Shown here in pieces: positions 25,657-35,336 of a DNA stretch of 64,000 nucleotides. Every line of letters begins with the position of its first letter. The stretch's first letter is position 1. The DNA is from Mayamaea pseudoterrestris (Eukaryota; Bacillariophyta; Bacillariophyceae; Sellaphorales; Sellaphoraceae), in contig BROI01000018.1 of the NCBI GenBank assembly GCA_027923505.1, positions 372,001 through 436,000 of the forward strand, given 5' to 3'. The notes below the pieces were generated by a model. That model was not told the DNA's origin. It searched no databases and was given only the letters and a program-made list of their open reading frames with translations. The position numbers and the translations under genes were made by a program.

Positions 25657-27283
25657 TTACTGGTCCGAATGTTCGTCCTCAGTCTGTTCGACTTGGCCAG
25701 CATCCATCTTGCGGATCGAGGCAATGTACTCGAGCACAGCAGGGTCCGACTTGGCCAGCTTCTTCAATGACTCGGGCGCATGCTCAATAAAGTTGGGGAT
25801 GATACGCGGATGGCCAGGTCCAACTTGGAGTAGGTCCTCATCGTCGGCAAAGTTCTTGGCCGCCCGCTCTTCGGCCGTTCCAATGTAGACTTCATCGCGT
25901 TGGAAGTGAGCAACCTTGGCGTGGACCTCGGCAATGACCCAGGCACCAGAGCAAAGACCAGTCCATTCGAGGAACAAGCAGATTCTAAGAAAGACAAAGG
26001 CCAACGGATTTGACAAGAAAGCAATCGGGAAGGCCGCGGCCACGAGACGCCAGCCGATGGATCCAATGATGGTAGTGATGAGGGCCCCGAGCAGTCCAGT
26101 GTTGAAGAAGTTCTGGATGCCGTCACTGACGCCAAAAATGTTGTTGCCTTCGCCTGGCACAATGGTGAGCGAGGTAATGCGGGCGACAAAGAACATCATG
26201 GACACGACACACATCTGGCGGCCGACCATGAAGCCTGGAAGGTTGCGACCCTCGCCGGTAAAGAGCAGCTCGCACGTCTTGCGGGCGAACCAGTTGGTTC
26301 CGCGCTCCTCCTTGGTGACCTTGGTGACGGCGAAAAAGGCGATTTGCATGCCTTCCAAGAGTCCGACAAAGCACATGAGCACGAAGAAGATGATGATGGC
26401 GACTGGCTTGGGGCATCCCTCCCACATGGTGGTATATCCTTGAGCAATGGCAGTAATGGTGACGGCGAGTGCAAACGAGAGAATTCCGAGCGACATGAGG
26501 CAGCGGGCCCAGAAGAAGACCCACGTAAAGCCAGAGCGGGGCTCTTCCTGCGACTCGACGGGCTTGCCAGCAAGGTAGGAGACAGACATTTGGATCAAGT
26601 AGGATGCGTGCAGCAGTCCGGAAAACTCGACAAGCATGGAGACTTGGACTGTAAAGTATCCGAACCAGTTGCTCAAGTAGTCGAGCATGCAATGGCATCC
26701 GTTGACTTCAGAGTTCAGCTGTCCGCAAATGCAGGTGAAAAGGATCATGGCAAGTCCAGTGACCAAGAAGATGTTCGTGATGATGCTTGGAAGGCCCCAA
26801 AGCTCGGCATCTGGGAGCGGACTTCCACACTGGTTGATGACAAAGACAATCAAGCAAACAAGAAACTGACGACCCAGCAAATAGCGATCAAGATTGTCTC
26901 CCTTGTTGGTGATGCCAGTGCAGCGGTACGCCAATTTATGGCTGTCCTTGTAGAGTTCCCTGTGGACAGGCGCAAGTCCGACAATGGCCGCTTGGCCACC
27001 CTCAATCATGGTGAGCCAGATGATTGCCACCCAGATGACAATGAACGCGAGGGCGGGGTGCACCTCACTGTTGATGACGAATGAGCGAGTGAATGTTGAA
27101 CGTCAGAGGTGCTCTTTTCAAAAACATGCTGTCGAGGAAGCGCTCCAAGTAAACGTACCTGGCGAGCTTCGTCTGCCCAGTAAAGATCAACCCCATGATC
27201 ATGGCAATGGAAAAGATGACGAGGACCACGGAATAGGCCTCGCGAATGCGGTCGAATACAGTTTTGGAATGGAGCTGCGTCAT
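25657..27283 (-). CDS. SIT: Silicon transporter SIT-2
   Basis: Second diatom silicic acid transporter, also 511 residues, but with only one intron. Exon 1 is 27283-27159 and exon 2 is 27067-25657; the 91-bp intron has GTACGT and CAACAG ends. Key motifs: EGGQ at residues 64-67, GRQ at 107-109, CMLD at 168-171, EGMQ at 280-283 and GRQ at 324-326. In the SIT model these paired EGxQ/GRQ motifs of the two half-repeats form the silicic acid path; CMLD has been discussed as a metal- or substrate-related site. The C-terminal KMDAGQVEQTEDEHSDQ closely matches SIT-1. The first loop (RELYKDSHKLAYRCTG) and the membrane segments differ more. Compared with SIT-1, introns 2 and 3 are missing and the first intron sits 14 nt away in the aligned coding sequence. 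Confidence 0.94.
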
Positions 27284-27812
27284 GGTTGCTGGTAGGTGAT
27301 ACGAGTTTCAAGTCGATGCTGCTGGATGCAAGTGTCAAGGCAATGCTGGATGGCGGAACAGCTCGTCTCTCACAAGCTGAAGAAATTGTGAGCCGAACCA
27401 CAAGTGCAATTATTGTCCATGCTGGAGGCTCAACGCGTCGCTGAATTTTGCAGCGACAATCGAATCCATTGTCTGCAGTTACGCGGTGGTTACTTGTTGC
27501 CGACTTTGTTACGCCCATTGGCTTTTGCGTGAAAAACGGACGTTAGACAGAAGTTACTCGGAGGTTGTGAGTCTTGCGAGTCGGTATAGGCTTAACAAAT
27601 AAGTCATTTGCAGTTTTCAAATTGTTAACCATTCGATAACGCTGTTTCCATTGGCTGTCGCCAATGCACAATCTTCAGCACGCAGGCCGTAAATGAAAAC
27701 CAGAACGACAATTGCACGACGGTTTCGTCTCATCCATCCGTCTTCGCCATGATCACATCCGTTTCCGTCGTACTCTACAAGAAGTACACAATCGGCTGCG
27801 TTCTTATACAAG
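27284..27812. other. Shared upstream region of SIT-2 and RPA49
   Basis: Divergent promoter region of about 530 bp between SIT-2 (minus) and the RPA49-like gene (plus). I found no clear TATA box, RNA gene or repeat, and short frames here have no recognisable content. Confidence 0.5.
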
Positions 27813-29195
27813 ATGAGCGACAGCGACAATTCAAGCGCTTCTGGCGACGAGGACAATCATATAGCGCGTCCGATTCAGATTCGCGTTGCGCCTGATTCTT
27901 CGACGCCTATTCTATGCTCTTTTCCCGGCGGCCTTCCATCAGCTTTGCAATCAAACAACAATGCTGACGCTGAACTTCCGACGTTCCTATGGAATAAGCA
28001 ACAGAATGATGTAAAAACTACTCTATTTGGAAAGGACGATGCATGCTTTTATACGGCTACAGTATCGGATAAAGACAAGGACAAGCAATCTGTCAAGTAC
28101 TGCGTCGGCGTATTTGACAAACGAACCAACACGCTGACACTTTCGCAAGCCGCCTGCAACGGAAGCGTTTTTGCGTTGAATCAATCGGTACGCAACTACC
28201 AAGCGCATACGGAGTCATCCGCCGAAGCGCGACTCTCGCTCGTTCAAGACTTTAGCAGCGCCAAGAAGCAAAAGGTCCTTCGATCACAGGCTGCCAATCG
28301 CGTCAAGGCTGATTCCGTCGTTGGCGCTGGCAAGCTCCTCATGAATGGCGTAAAGCAAACAATGTCCGAGTCGAATCAGCAAGCCATGGCGGAAGGCAGA
28401 GACCAGCAGCAGCAGAATGCTGCGATCCAATTGGCGACGGATGCTTGGCGGAGCGACTTTTTGCCGCCGTTTGATGCCACGGCGGCGGAGCCTTGCAAAG
28501 CATACAAGGCGAAAAAGATTGTCAGCAAGGAAAGTTGGAAACAAGTTGGACGGGTTGTGGAAGCATGCCTGCATAAGGACGATGTGGCTGCAGCTATTTT
28601 GGACGGTGGTGATGGCGTTGGTGAGGAAGCACCGAAACAGTATCCTGGCAAGTCGCCGCCGAAGCGGTTTTTTACAACCATTGAGGATCTTATTGCGCGG
28701 CTATGTAGCGAGCCGGTGGATCACTTGGAAAAGGACCGACTGCAGTGCGCGATTCTCGTCAACCATTTTGCCACGCTCTATACGAGTCTTGAGAAGCGAA
28801 AGTACATTCAGCCTCCAGCCTTGGATCGAACACGGTTCTTCGGCACTCCCCTCGAGTTCGCGTCCTTCTTCCTAGACAAATTTACCACGTCCACGCTGGA
28901 TGCGCAAGGGAACGAAGGGCATGTCATGTCAAAGACGGACAAGGATCGCTGCATGGCGCACATGCTTATCCTCTACATTATCGCGGACTCTGGCACATCG
29001 ATGCGAACTGCCAATATCAAGCCATTGCTCGACGACATTAAGCAGGACCTTACGAGCGCTACACAACTCTTGCGACAAGCTGGCTTTACGATGGAGCGCA
29101 AGTCGGGAACGTCAACGACAACGGCCTACTTGAGGACGCCTCTGACGTTTCCCTCGGGAATTCGCAAGCGCGCACTCAAAGCCGCTGGAAGATAA
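27813..29195 (+). CDS. RPA49: RNA polymerase I subunit RPA49-like
   Basis: Likely the A49 (POLR1E) subunit of RNA polymerase I, which with A34.5 forms the TFIIF-like subcomplex that supports initiation and elongation on rDNA in the nucleolus. It is a single exon of 460 residues, close to the family's usual length. The N-terminal dimerisation-type domain is recognisable from the acidic start through YTATVSDKDKDK, YCVGVFDKRTNTLTL and LNQSVRNYQ. The family's linker follows as AKKQKVLRSQAANRV near residue 155. The C-terminal half, from about 230, fits the tandem winged-helix region, with a predicted helical EDLIARL segment. The ATG at 27813 begins an acidic Ser-rich leader. The assignment is by pattern and not by a search. 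Confidence 0.8.
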   Translation: MSDSDNSSASGDEDNHIARPIQIRVAPDSSTPILCSFPGGLPSALQSNNNADAELPTFLWNKQQNDVKTTLFGKDDACFYTATVSDKDKDKQSVKYCVGVFDKRTNTLTLSQAACNGSVFALNQSVRNYQAHTESSAEARLSLVQDFSSAKKQKVLRSQAANRVKADSVVGAGKLLMNGVKQTMSESNQQAMAEGRDQQQQNAAIQLATDAWRSDFLPPFDATAAEPCKAYKAKKIVSKESWKQVGRVVEACLHKDDVAAAILDGGDGVGEEAPKQYPGKSPPKRFFTTIEDLIARLCSEPVDHLEKDRLQCAILVNHFATLYTSLEKRKYIQPPALDRTRFFGTPLEFASFFLDKFTTSTLDAQGNEGHVMSKTDKDRCMAHMLILYIIADSGTSMRTANIKPLLDDIKQDLTSATQLLRQAGFTMERKSGTSTTTAYLRTPLTFPSGIRKRALKAAGR

Positions 29196-29387
29196 GAATA
29201 TTGTAGTACATAGCACCCTTTGCGGTTTATGCTCGACCTAATTAATGTATATAAATAGTGAGCATTTGTACGACTAAGCTATATCGATCATGCAGTAAAA
29301 ACTAACTGTCGGCTATATAATTTATACATTGTACCACACTTGGCACGGCAAGAAAAGGTTCCCTGCCGTTCCCATGTGGCCCGGTCC

Positions 29388-30790
29388 TCAAACCGAGTCT
29401 TGTCGGCTGTTTGATCGTTGCCGCGATGACATTGGTGCTGGCGGGTGCTCTACCTGATGGAACGAAGGACTGCCTGTCACTCCATAGTGGTAGAACTGCT
29501 GGTGATGTGGTTGCATGTGCGCATGCTGCTGAGGATGATACATGTATGGAGCAAATGCCGAGACGCCGCCGCCGCCGCCTTCAGGATGTGCGACTGGCAT
29601 GTGCGTGTTTGGTACAGGGACGCTAATGTAGGTGTAGCCGGGAGGGCAGGCTTGATATGGTGGCGGGTGTGGGAGCGGGTGCGGCTGAGAAGTCGCTTGT
29701 TGGTATGGGCCCGTCGGCCATTGAGGTTCTTGTCGCAGACCGGGAGGAAACTGACCTGATGATTTGAGAAGTTCCAGCTGCTGCTTGGCGGCCTCTACCA
29801 GTTTCTGCGGCAAGGAGCGAGGCGAGACAATGGGTGAGTAGCTAATTGGTTGATTGCCTCGACAGCCAGCAAAGCAACATCGAGCCTTACCTCTCTCCCA
29901 TGCTGTTCAAACTTCCGTTGTATTGTTGAATACCAATGGTTCTTGACATCATTGTCGGAACGTCCAGGAAGATATTTCGAAATACTCGCCCACCGGTGTT
30001 TCTTGTCGATATGTTGGTTCAAAGCAATCAGGATTGCTTCTTCGTCGTCGGTCCACTCTCCCTTCTTTAAGACAGGATCAAGGTGATTGACAAAGCGCTC
30101 GCGGCATTGTTTGCCTTGTCGACCAGGCAAATGCGCCGCAATCTTGGCCCACTTCCTGCCGTATAGCTGGCGTTTCTCGATGAGTATCCGATCTTCCTCA
30201 GTCGTCCATGAACCCTTGCCCTTGATGATGACCGTTTGGGTCAACTGCTGCCACTTGGAAAGACACTCAATGGCGCTGTTATTGGTAAAATTGGAAGCTA
30301 TCTCATTCCAGCGTGGTGCAGTGTCGCGATATTGCTCAACAAGCTTCTTGAGTAGCTCGCAATCCTCGGCCGACCATGAAGCGTTCGAATCGGAGTCTTC
30401 TGCCGACCTGCTCCCATCATCGTCAATCTCGGATGGCTCCTTTTGCATGCTTGTGAGGTCCCTTATTTGCATGTACCTTTTAAGACACTGCACCGCTGTC
30501 CGTCCCTTCATCTCTTGGGAGATGCGATCCCAGTCTTCCTCTTCGTCATCGTCGTCATCCTCCTCACACAAGCGCTTGCGCTCTCGCATGACAGCCTTGG
30601 CTAGCTGCTTGTCTTCGGCGATGGACCAGTCTGTCTTGCGCTTCTTTGTGAGGACAATTGATGAGTCTTCGTCTTCGGCATTGTCATTCGTGCGCTTGGA
30701 CATTTTTGGTGGCGTCCCGTTGAGAGAGTCCCTGGATTTAAGGCTGGACAAGGGAGAGTAAGTGAGATGTCGTTGTTGATCGTCGCTCAT
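29388..30790 (-). CDS. Four-repeat MYB DNA-binding protein, copy 1
   Basis: Nuclear MYB-type protein of 438 residues in two exons, 30790-29891 and 29804-29388, with an 86-bp intron in phase 0 (GTAAGG and CCGCAG). Four MYB/SANT repeats follow one another: a divergent first ([10 protein letters not shown] with an acidic insert, ending KRYMQI), a second ([17 protein letters not shown] to LSKWQQL), and two canonical ones ([22 protein letters not shown] to RFVNHLDP, then [16 protein letters not shown] to [12 protein letters not shown]). The basic stretch KKRKTDW precedes repeat 1. Exon 2 encodes a helical [13 protein letters not shown] segment and a Pro/His/Tyr-rich low-complexity tail, both shared with the neighbouring copy. 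It is probably a transcription factor; targets are unknown. An SNAPc190-like role is an alternative, given the number of repeats. Confidence 0.88.
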
Positions 30791-31436
30791 GTCGCCAAAG
30801 ATTCATCGGCAGTCAACATTGGTGCGAACGAGAGGAAAAGTATACACCCACTATTTCAGAACATTCCCGCTCACATTCACCCGTCAGCTTGACCAATCAT
30901 CACCTCTTCGAGCGTCGAACCATTCACAGCGCCTACTCATCGCAAAGATTATCGCTTACATTTTCGACGAGTATAATCGGTTAATCAGCAGCTTCATCTT
31001 TTACTAGAAGAGAACAAAATGTGAACGAAGCAAGGCGGTGCGCACGACCGAAAGATCGAAGTGGCAGTTAAATGGGCAGTTACGAAGGCTTTCCCAATAT
31101 TGCCTCTCACAAAAGTGGCAGACTCGCGCTGACCTCCGATAACCAGCGAGAAAAAGGAAGTGTGACTGTTTACTGTGGCTCGTAGAGCAGAAAAAGGTCA
31201 ATCACGAGCTCTTTTACGAAATATCAATTACGGTTTTCATACTGTTAGATCTACGTTGCATTTGAATTGTGCCGTTTTAAGCTGTTCTACCGCGCCCTTG
31301 TCGCGGGAGAGGTGCTCGGTCAGCTGCTAAGCTACTCGTTTACTGCATACAGTATCGACAAAGAAACATGAATGGTTTACATTTACCCATCAAGTCTGTG
31401 GCTATGAGCGTTGCTTTAATTTAGGTAGCTAGTGGT
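30791..31436. other. Intergenic between the two MYB genes
   Basis: About 650 bp holding the upstream region of MYB copy 1 and the 3' flank of MYB copy 2. No coding frame or repeat that I trust. Confidence 0.5.
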
Positions 31437-32793
31437 TCATCCATCGTCGACCCCTGAAGTGTCGTGCTTGTCTGATGGTGATCGCCTTTGCCTTAATGAT
31501 GACTTTCGTTCACTCGATGGATCGGAATGATGCGCCTGACCTGGCGCATAATTGTAGTATGGGTGTGCTTGTGGCGGCATGTGCGCATGCTGCTGTGGGT
31601 GGTACATGTAGGCCTGAGCAATCGTCGTCGCTGCGTCGGGACCAGCCGATGCTACCGGATGCCCCGCGCCTCCGCCCATGTAGGCGTAGCCTGGAGGATA
31701 TCGTTGGTAGAGAGACGGATGTAACGAATGTTGTGCAACACCCGTAGCTTGATTGTATGGGTGTGCCGGCCATGCAGGTGGAACTTGTTGCTGTCCAGGA
31801 GGAAATTGGCCGGCGCCTTTCAGCAGCTCTAGTTGTTCCAATGCCGCTTGTACCAGTTTCTGAAGATTAGGGCGCATAGAGCAGATTAGTTAGGTAACGC
31901 TGCACTTGTCATCGGTGCACACACACCACACGTACCTCTTTGCCATGCTGCTCAAACTTGCGTTGTATTGTTGAGTACCAATGATTCTTGACATCGTTAT
32001 CTGATCGACCGGGCAAGTACTTTGATATATTAGCCCATCGGTGCTTCTTGTCATTCTGTTGGTTCAACGCAATGAGAATGGCCTCCTCATCGTCGGTCCA
32101 TTCACCCTTTTTCAATGCTGGGTCAAGGTGATTGACGAAGCGTTCCCGACATTGCTTGCCTTGCCTGCCAGGTAAATGCGAGGCAATCTTAGCCCACTTC
32201 CTTCCATACAATTGCCGCTTTTCTATAAGTATTTTGTCTTCTTCATTCGTCCAGGAGCCCTTGCCTTTAATGACTGGCGACTGCGTCAGTTGCTGCCACT
32301 TAGAGAGGCACTCAATGGCGCTGTGGTTTGTAAAGTTTGACGAAATCTCATTCCACCTTGGCGCACTGTTGCGGTACTGTTCGACTAGTTTTTTGAGTAG
32401 CTCACAGTCACCCGTTGACCATGGAGCTCCCGCGTAGCTTTCCCTTTCCGATGCACTGCCTTCCTCTTCGTCGTCCTTTTCCGATGCTTCGCCTCGCGCC
32501 GACCCCTTGATTTGCATGTAGCGCTTGAGGCATTGCACTGCCGATCTGCCTGCTATATTGTTAGCAATGTGATCCCAGTCTTCCTCGTCGTCGTCGGCAT
32601 CATCATCATGTTCGTCGGCTTGTTGATTCTCCGAGTTTGCCGTTCGCCGCTGTCGATCCGCCTCGACGACCTGCAGTAGCAACTCGTCTTCAGCAGGAGT
32701 CCAATCGGCTTTTCGCTTCTTGTTGCTGGTTTGGGGCGAGTCACAGTCTTGTCCGCTCTTTATCCGATGCTTTGATGATGACGACGACGACAT
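31437..32793 (-). CDS. Four-repeat MYB DNA-binding protein, copy 2
   Basis: Tandem paralogue of the preceding MYB gene: 426 residues, exons 32793-31936 and 31859-31437. The 76-bp intron is in exactly the same place, after QHGKE and before KLVQAA. All four repeats are conserved, the last two almost unchanged ([20 protein letters not shown] and [20 protein letters not shown]). The N-terminus (a Ser run, then [15 protein letters not shown]), the acidic insert in repeat 1 and the linker before repeat 2 have diverged. The tail is again rich in Pro, His, Ala and Tyr and keeps [14 protein letters not shown]. Conservation of the DNA-contacting repeats with free drift elsewhere suggests both copies bind similar sites but differ in regulation. 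Confidence 0.88.
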
Positions 32794-33538
32794 GAGAGAT
32801 TTGGTGTAGCCTGTTTCCGATAAACGGCAACTGCCGGAAGAGTCGTTTGATAGTCAATGCTCGTAGTGTAGTTGCTAGTCGTGGATTTGTTTTCGTCGAC
32901 GGCGATACTGTCGAGTGGGGATAGGAAAGTGACGATCATGTGAGTGTCTGCAAAGCTGACGTTTCATCAATGAGCTGTCATCACATTTTGAAAAGATGTT
33001 CCAACTGCTTGAATGATTGCAAAACTGCACCTTTGACTCGTTCGCATCAATCATGCATCTCGCGAATGACAGCAACTAACCCACGCACATGGAGTACATG
33101 CAAACGCTCACCTCTGTCGCAGCAACGATGCAGCTCTTTTGTTAACCGTCCCGTTGCGCAATGTGTCAAGAGGAAACGAAGATGATCAGACGGCGAAGCA
33201 CAGAAAAAAGAGAAACAACAGTTATGTGCAGTTACAAACACTCGTGATGTGCATTTTGGTGGAGAAATCAATGAGAATCTCAGCGGTATTGCCGGCTTGC
33301 GTATATCGGTTATATTTAACCGTTTCTTTGTATGTCAACTATGAGCCAGACCTGCTTTGCACGATCGTGGCTGGCGCGCATCAATGATTCGTTGCGAGCT
33401 TTTGGAGTTTCACTACGACACGTGTTGCGCTACGACACGCATCCTTCACCTTCGACCGCCATCATCGACAGTCACCATGAGAAAATCACACCTGCCGTAA
33501 CACTCTTTCGCTTAATCTTTTACTCTATTTATAGCACC
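32794..33538. other. Shared upstream region of MYB copy 2 and RPT6
   Basis: A 745-bp divergent intergenic region. Short frames on both strands are unconvincing. A TATTTATAG word lies just before the RPT6 start codon, too close to act as a normal TATA box for that ATG. Confidence 0.5.
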
Positions 33539-35049
33539 ATGACTGCCGCAACAATGTCAATGACGACGGAAACGCATGGCGCAGGCACATTGGCGCGTTA
33601 TTATGCCTCCAAGATTGGAGAGCTCCGAGAGGTTGGTTAAGGCGATGAAATTTACATTGTCAATGCTCGCTCATGTGTAACCTTTTGACTCACAAATGAA
33701 ACCTCTATATGGATACAGCACGTTCAGGAGCGTCAGACAGATCTCCAGCGTCTCAAGGCTCGCCGAAATGAACTCAACGCGCAGGTCCGCATGCTGCGCG
33801 AGGAACTCAACCATTTGCAGGAGCCTGGATCCTACGTGGGCGAAGTGGTCAAGGCCATGGGGCAAAACAAGGTTTTGGTCAAGATCAATCCGGAAGGAAA
33901 GTATGTGGTGGATGTTGACAAGGAGATCAATATCAAGGACTGTCAACCTAATACGCGCGTTGCGCTTCGCAACGACTCTTACACGTTGCACAAGATTTTG
34001 CCGACAAAGGTTGATCCATTGGTGTCGCTCATGAAGGTGGAGGCTGTTCCGGATTCAACATACGACATGATTGGAGGTCTTGACAAGCAAGTGTTGGAGA
34101 TCAAGGAGGTGATTGAGCTTCCAATCAAGCATCCGGAGCTCTTTGAAAGCTTGGGTGTTGCGCAGCCCAAGGGAGTCTTGCTTTACGGACCTCCAGGCAC
34201 GGGCAAGACGCTCTTGGCTCGAGCCGTCGCCCATCATACGGATTGTACCTTTATTCGTGTTAGCGGTGCTGAGCTGGTGCAAAAGTACATTGGTGAGTTT
34301 TAAGAGACTGGTCGCGAATGTATTTCGGCATCAACTGGCGGCGCTTCGCTTGTCGCACGATTTACCAACTGCTGCACTACGTATTGCAAACTCAATTTGA
34401 CTGGCTTCGTCTCTTGCTCGCAGGTGAAGGAAGCCGCATGGTGCGCGAACTTTTCGTCATGGTACGTTTGTTCTGCTCGTTGCAAAGATTTAGTCGTCGC
34501 CATAGGCCGCACTCATGCTCTGATTCTTATCCCCAGGCTCGGGAGGCAGCGCCTAGTATCATCTTTATGGACGAGATTGACAGTGTTGGCATGTCTAGAG
34601 GAGGCGGAGGATCAGGAGGAGGTGACAGTGAAGTCCAGCGAACAATGATGGAGTTGCTCAATCAGTTGGACGGGTTCGAGGCGACGCAGACCATCAAGGT
34701 GATCATGGCCACGAATCGCATTGACATTTTGGATCCTGCTCTCTTGCGTCCTGGTCGTATTGACCGCAAAATTGAGTTTCCCAATCCCAATGTCGAGAAT
34801 CGCAAGGCAATCATTAGCATTCACTCGCGCAAGATGAATTTACTGCGAAACATTGACCTGCAGGTCATTGCAGAAAAGATGACGAATGCCAGTGGAGCCG
34901 AGTGCAAGGCTGTATGCACAGAGGCTGGTATGTTTGCCTTGCGTGAGCGTCGCATTCACGTAACGCAGGAGGACTTTGAAATGGCCGTGGCCAAGGTGAT
35001 GAAGAAGGACAGTGATCAGAACATTAGCTTGCAGCGCTTGTGGAAGTAA
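33539..35049 (+). CDS. RPT6: 26S proteasome regulatory ATPase RPT6
   Basis: AAA+ ATPase subunit of the 19S proteasome base (PSMC5/SUG1), which unfolds ubiquitinated substrates and threads them into the 20S core. Four exons, 33539-33631, 33719-34292, 34424-34461 and 34537-35049, join to 405 residues, the usual RPT6 length; introns are 87, 131 and 75 bp. One exon is only 38 nt. An N-terminal coiled coil ([21 protein letters not shown]) is followed by the OB-fold region, Walker A GPPGTGKT at about 188-195, the pore-loop KYIGEG split by intron 2, Walker B IIFMDEID at about 243-250, and the arginine-finger region [11 protein letters not shown]. The end, LQRLWK, matches the RPT6 C-terminus, separating it from the other five RPT subunits. 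Confidence 0.97.
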
Positions 35050-35336
35050 ATGAATGTAGTCGTACAGCTTTCTATATGAGTATTTTGTATAGTTTGTTAG
35101 TGACATTTGGTCGTGGTATTGTTTTGCCGTCGTAGGTAAAGCGAGTGACGGCGCTTTCTCCATGGTCGAGCCAAAATCCTGCGTCGAATTTGCCGATGAT
35201 TACTTTAGTGCCGGTGTGACTGTTCATGGCATTGGGCATAGCTTTGACGCTCGACCATGGCTCATTTGCCGCTCATCAATTCATATTACTCGCTGCAAAG
35301 ACAGCTCTATTACGTAAATGACAGCTACAAACAATC

